Source: Hyperoodon ampullatus (taxonomy: Eukaryota > Chordata > Mammalia > Artiodactyla > Ziphiidae). From it: a stretch of DNA of 64,000 bases. Within the stretch, counting starts at the first letter, position 1. Each line of letters starts with the position of its first letter. The DNA is taken from positions 496,001 to 560,000 of the forward strand of contig CATKHW010000421.1 of the NCBI GenBank assembly GCA_949752795.1, written 5' to 3'. The notes under the pieces were generated by a model that did no database searches, was not told where the DNA came from, and worked only from the letters and a program-made list of their open reading frames with translations. Of this stretch, positions 63,819 through 64,000 are shown in pieces. The position numbers and the translations under genes were made by a program.

Positions 63819-64000
63819 CTTGGCCAAAAAGGGCGTATGCGTTTTCTCCTGAATATATTCAGGAGAAAACGCATACGCCCTTTTTGGCCAAGCAAGCAAG
63901 CGGGCAATGCAAATCTGCACTACAAAGAAGTATCACTTCCCACCGGTCAAAAGGGACATCCACAAAATGTGTAAAAACCAGAAAGGCAAGACAGGCCCTG
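63819..64000 (+). repeat. Partial satellite unit at right edge
   Basis: A perfect palindrome (63819-63892) is followed by the AAGC run and the first part of the ORF2 relic from about 63905. The window ends at gacaggccctg, so the array continues beyond it. Confidence 0.93.

Larger units (their letters stand above)
1..64000. repeat. Satellite array, about 1,738-bp unit, probably the common cetacean satellite
   Basis: A marker beginning cagtagcagc recurs at 3, 1741, 3479, 5216, 6953, 8691 and so on to 62579, with spacings of 1,736-1,740 bp and no break. All 36 complete units keep one orientation. No unrelated insertion, gap or change of repeat family is visible. The unit length and the L1 3' end inside it match what I recall of the common cetacean satellite, a heterochromatic tandem repeat of about 1.74 kb outside oceanic dolphins. 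The tandem structure is seen directly; the family name is recognition from memory; the species is inferred. Some other cetartiodactyl L1-derived satellite is possible but less likely at this unit length. Confidence 0.93.

Noticed and set aside
1..64000. CENP-B box that would mark a functional centromeric satellite
   Set aside because: Candidates such as acttcgacaatgatgc and gttcgcacaggttgcc miss the required bases of the 17-bp box. No acceptable match was found by eye.
1..64000. CRISPR array or other prokaryotic repeat system
   Set aside because: The repeat unit is 1.74 kb with no short repeat-spacer pattern. The L1 content shows a mammalian genome.
1..64000. Dolphin-type (Delphinidae) satellite
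   Set aside because: From memory, the oceanic dolphin form has a unit of about 1,580 bp. No unit here is shorter than 1,735 bp.

Overview
The window is one uninterrupted block of satellite DNA. A unit of about 1,738 bp (1,735-1,740) repeats head to tail from the first base to the last: 36 complete units and two partial ones, phased here on a conserved palindrome. I see no protein-coding gene, tRNA, rRNA, CRISPR array or inserted foreign element. The many short reading frames recur at the repeat period, sit on both strands and overlap one another, so I treat them as by-products of the repeat.

The unit length, plus an L1 (LINE-1) 3' end built into every unit, fits the common cetacean satellite. 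From memory, this is the heterochromatic satellite described by Arnason and colleagues as about 1.74-1.75 kb in most cetaceans and about 1.58 kb in oceanic dolphins. Its L1 origin was reported by Kapitonov, Holmquist and Jurka in 1998. The likely source is therefore the heterochromatin of a whale or porpoise outside Delphinidae (for example a baleen whale). The L1 homology is my own reading of the sequence; the species is inference.

Each unit has the same parts, given as offsets from the palindrome start. First is a 74-bp palindrome with no spacer (+0 to +73). A short AAGC run follows (about +70 to +83). Next is a decayed L1 segment of about 880 bp: the C-terminal end of ORF2 in broken frames (+86 to +602), the 3' UTR (+603 to about +932) and a fossil poly(A) tract (to about +965). 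The last part is about 770 bp of non-L1 sequence that I cannot classify.

The array has a recent higher-order history. A seven-unit block of 12,167 bp (16,483-28,649) is followed at once by a copy (28,650-40,816) in which I saw only about seven substitutions. A two-unit block (11,669-15,144) is duplicated as 15,145-18,620, and its junction falls on or just beside a palindrome. An older, diverged relative of the first part of the seven-unit block fills roughly 1-8,200. From about 40.9 kb rightward the units belong mostly to another subfamily, with a tandem dimer at about 56-63 kb and a near-identical neighbour pair at about 49-51.7 kb. This is the pattern expected from unequal crossing-over and gene conversion in heterochromatin. 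Nothing here suggests genes working together.
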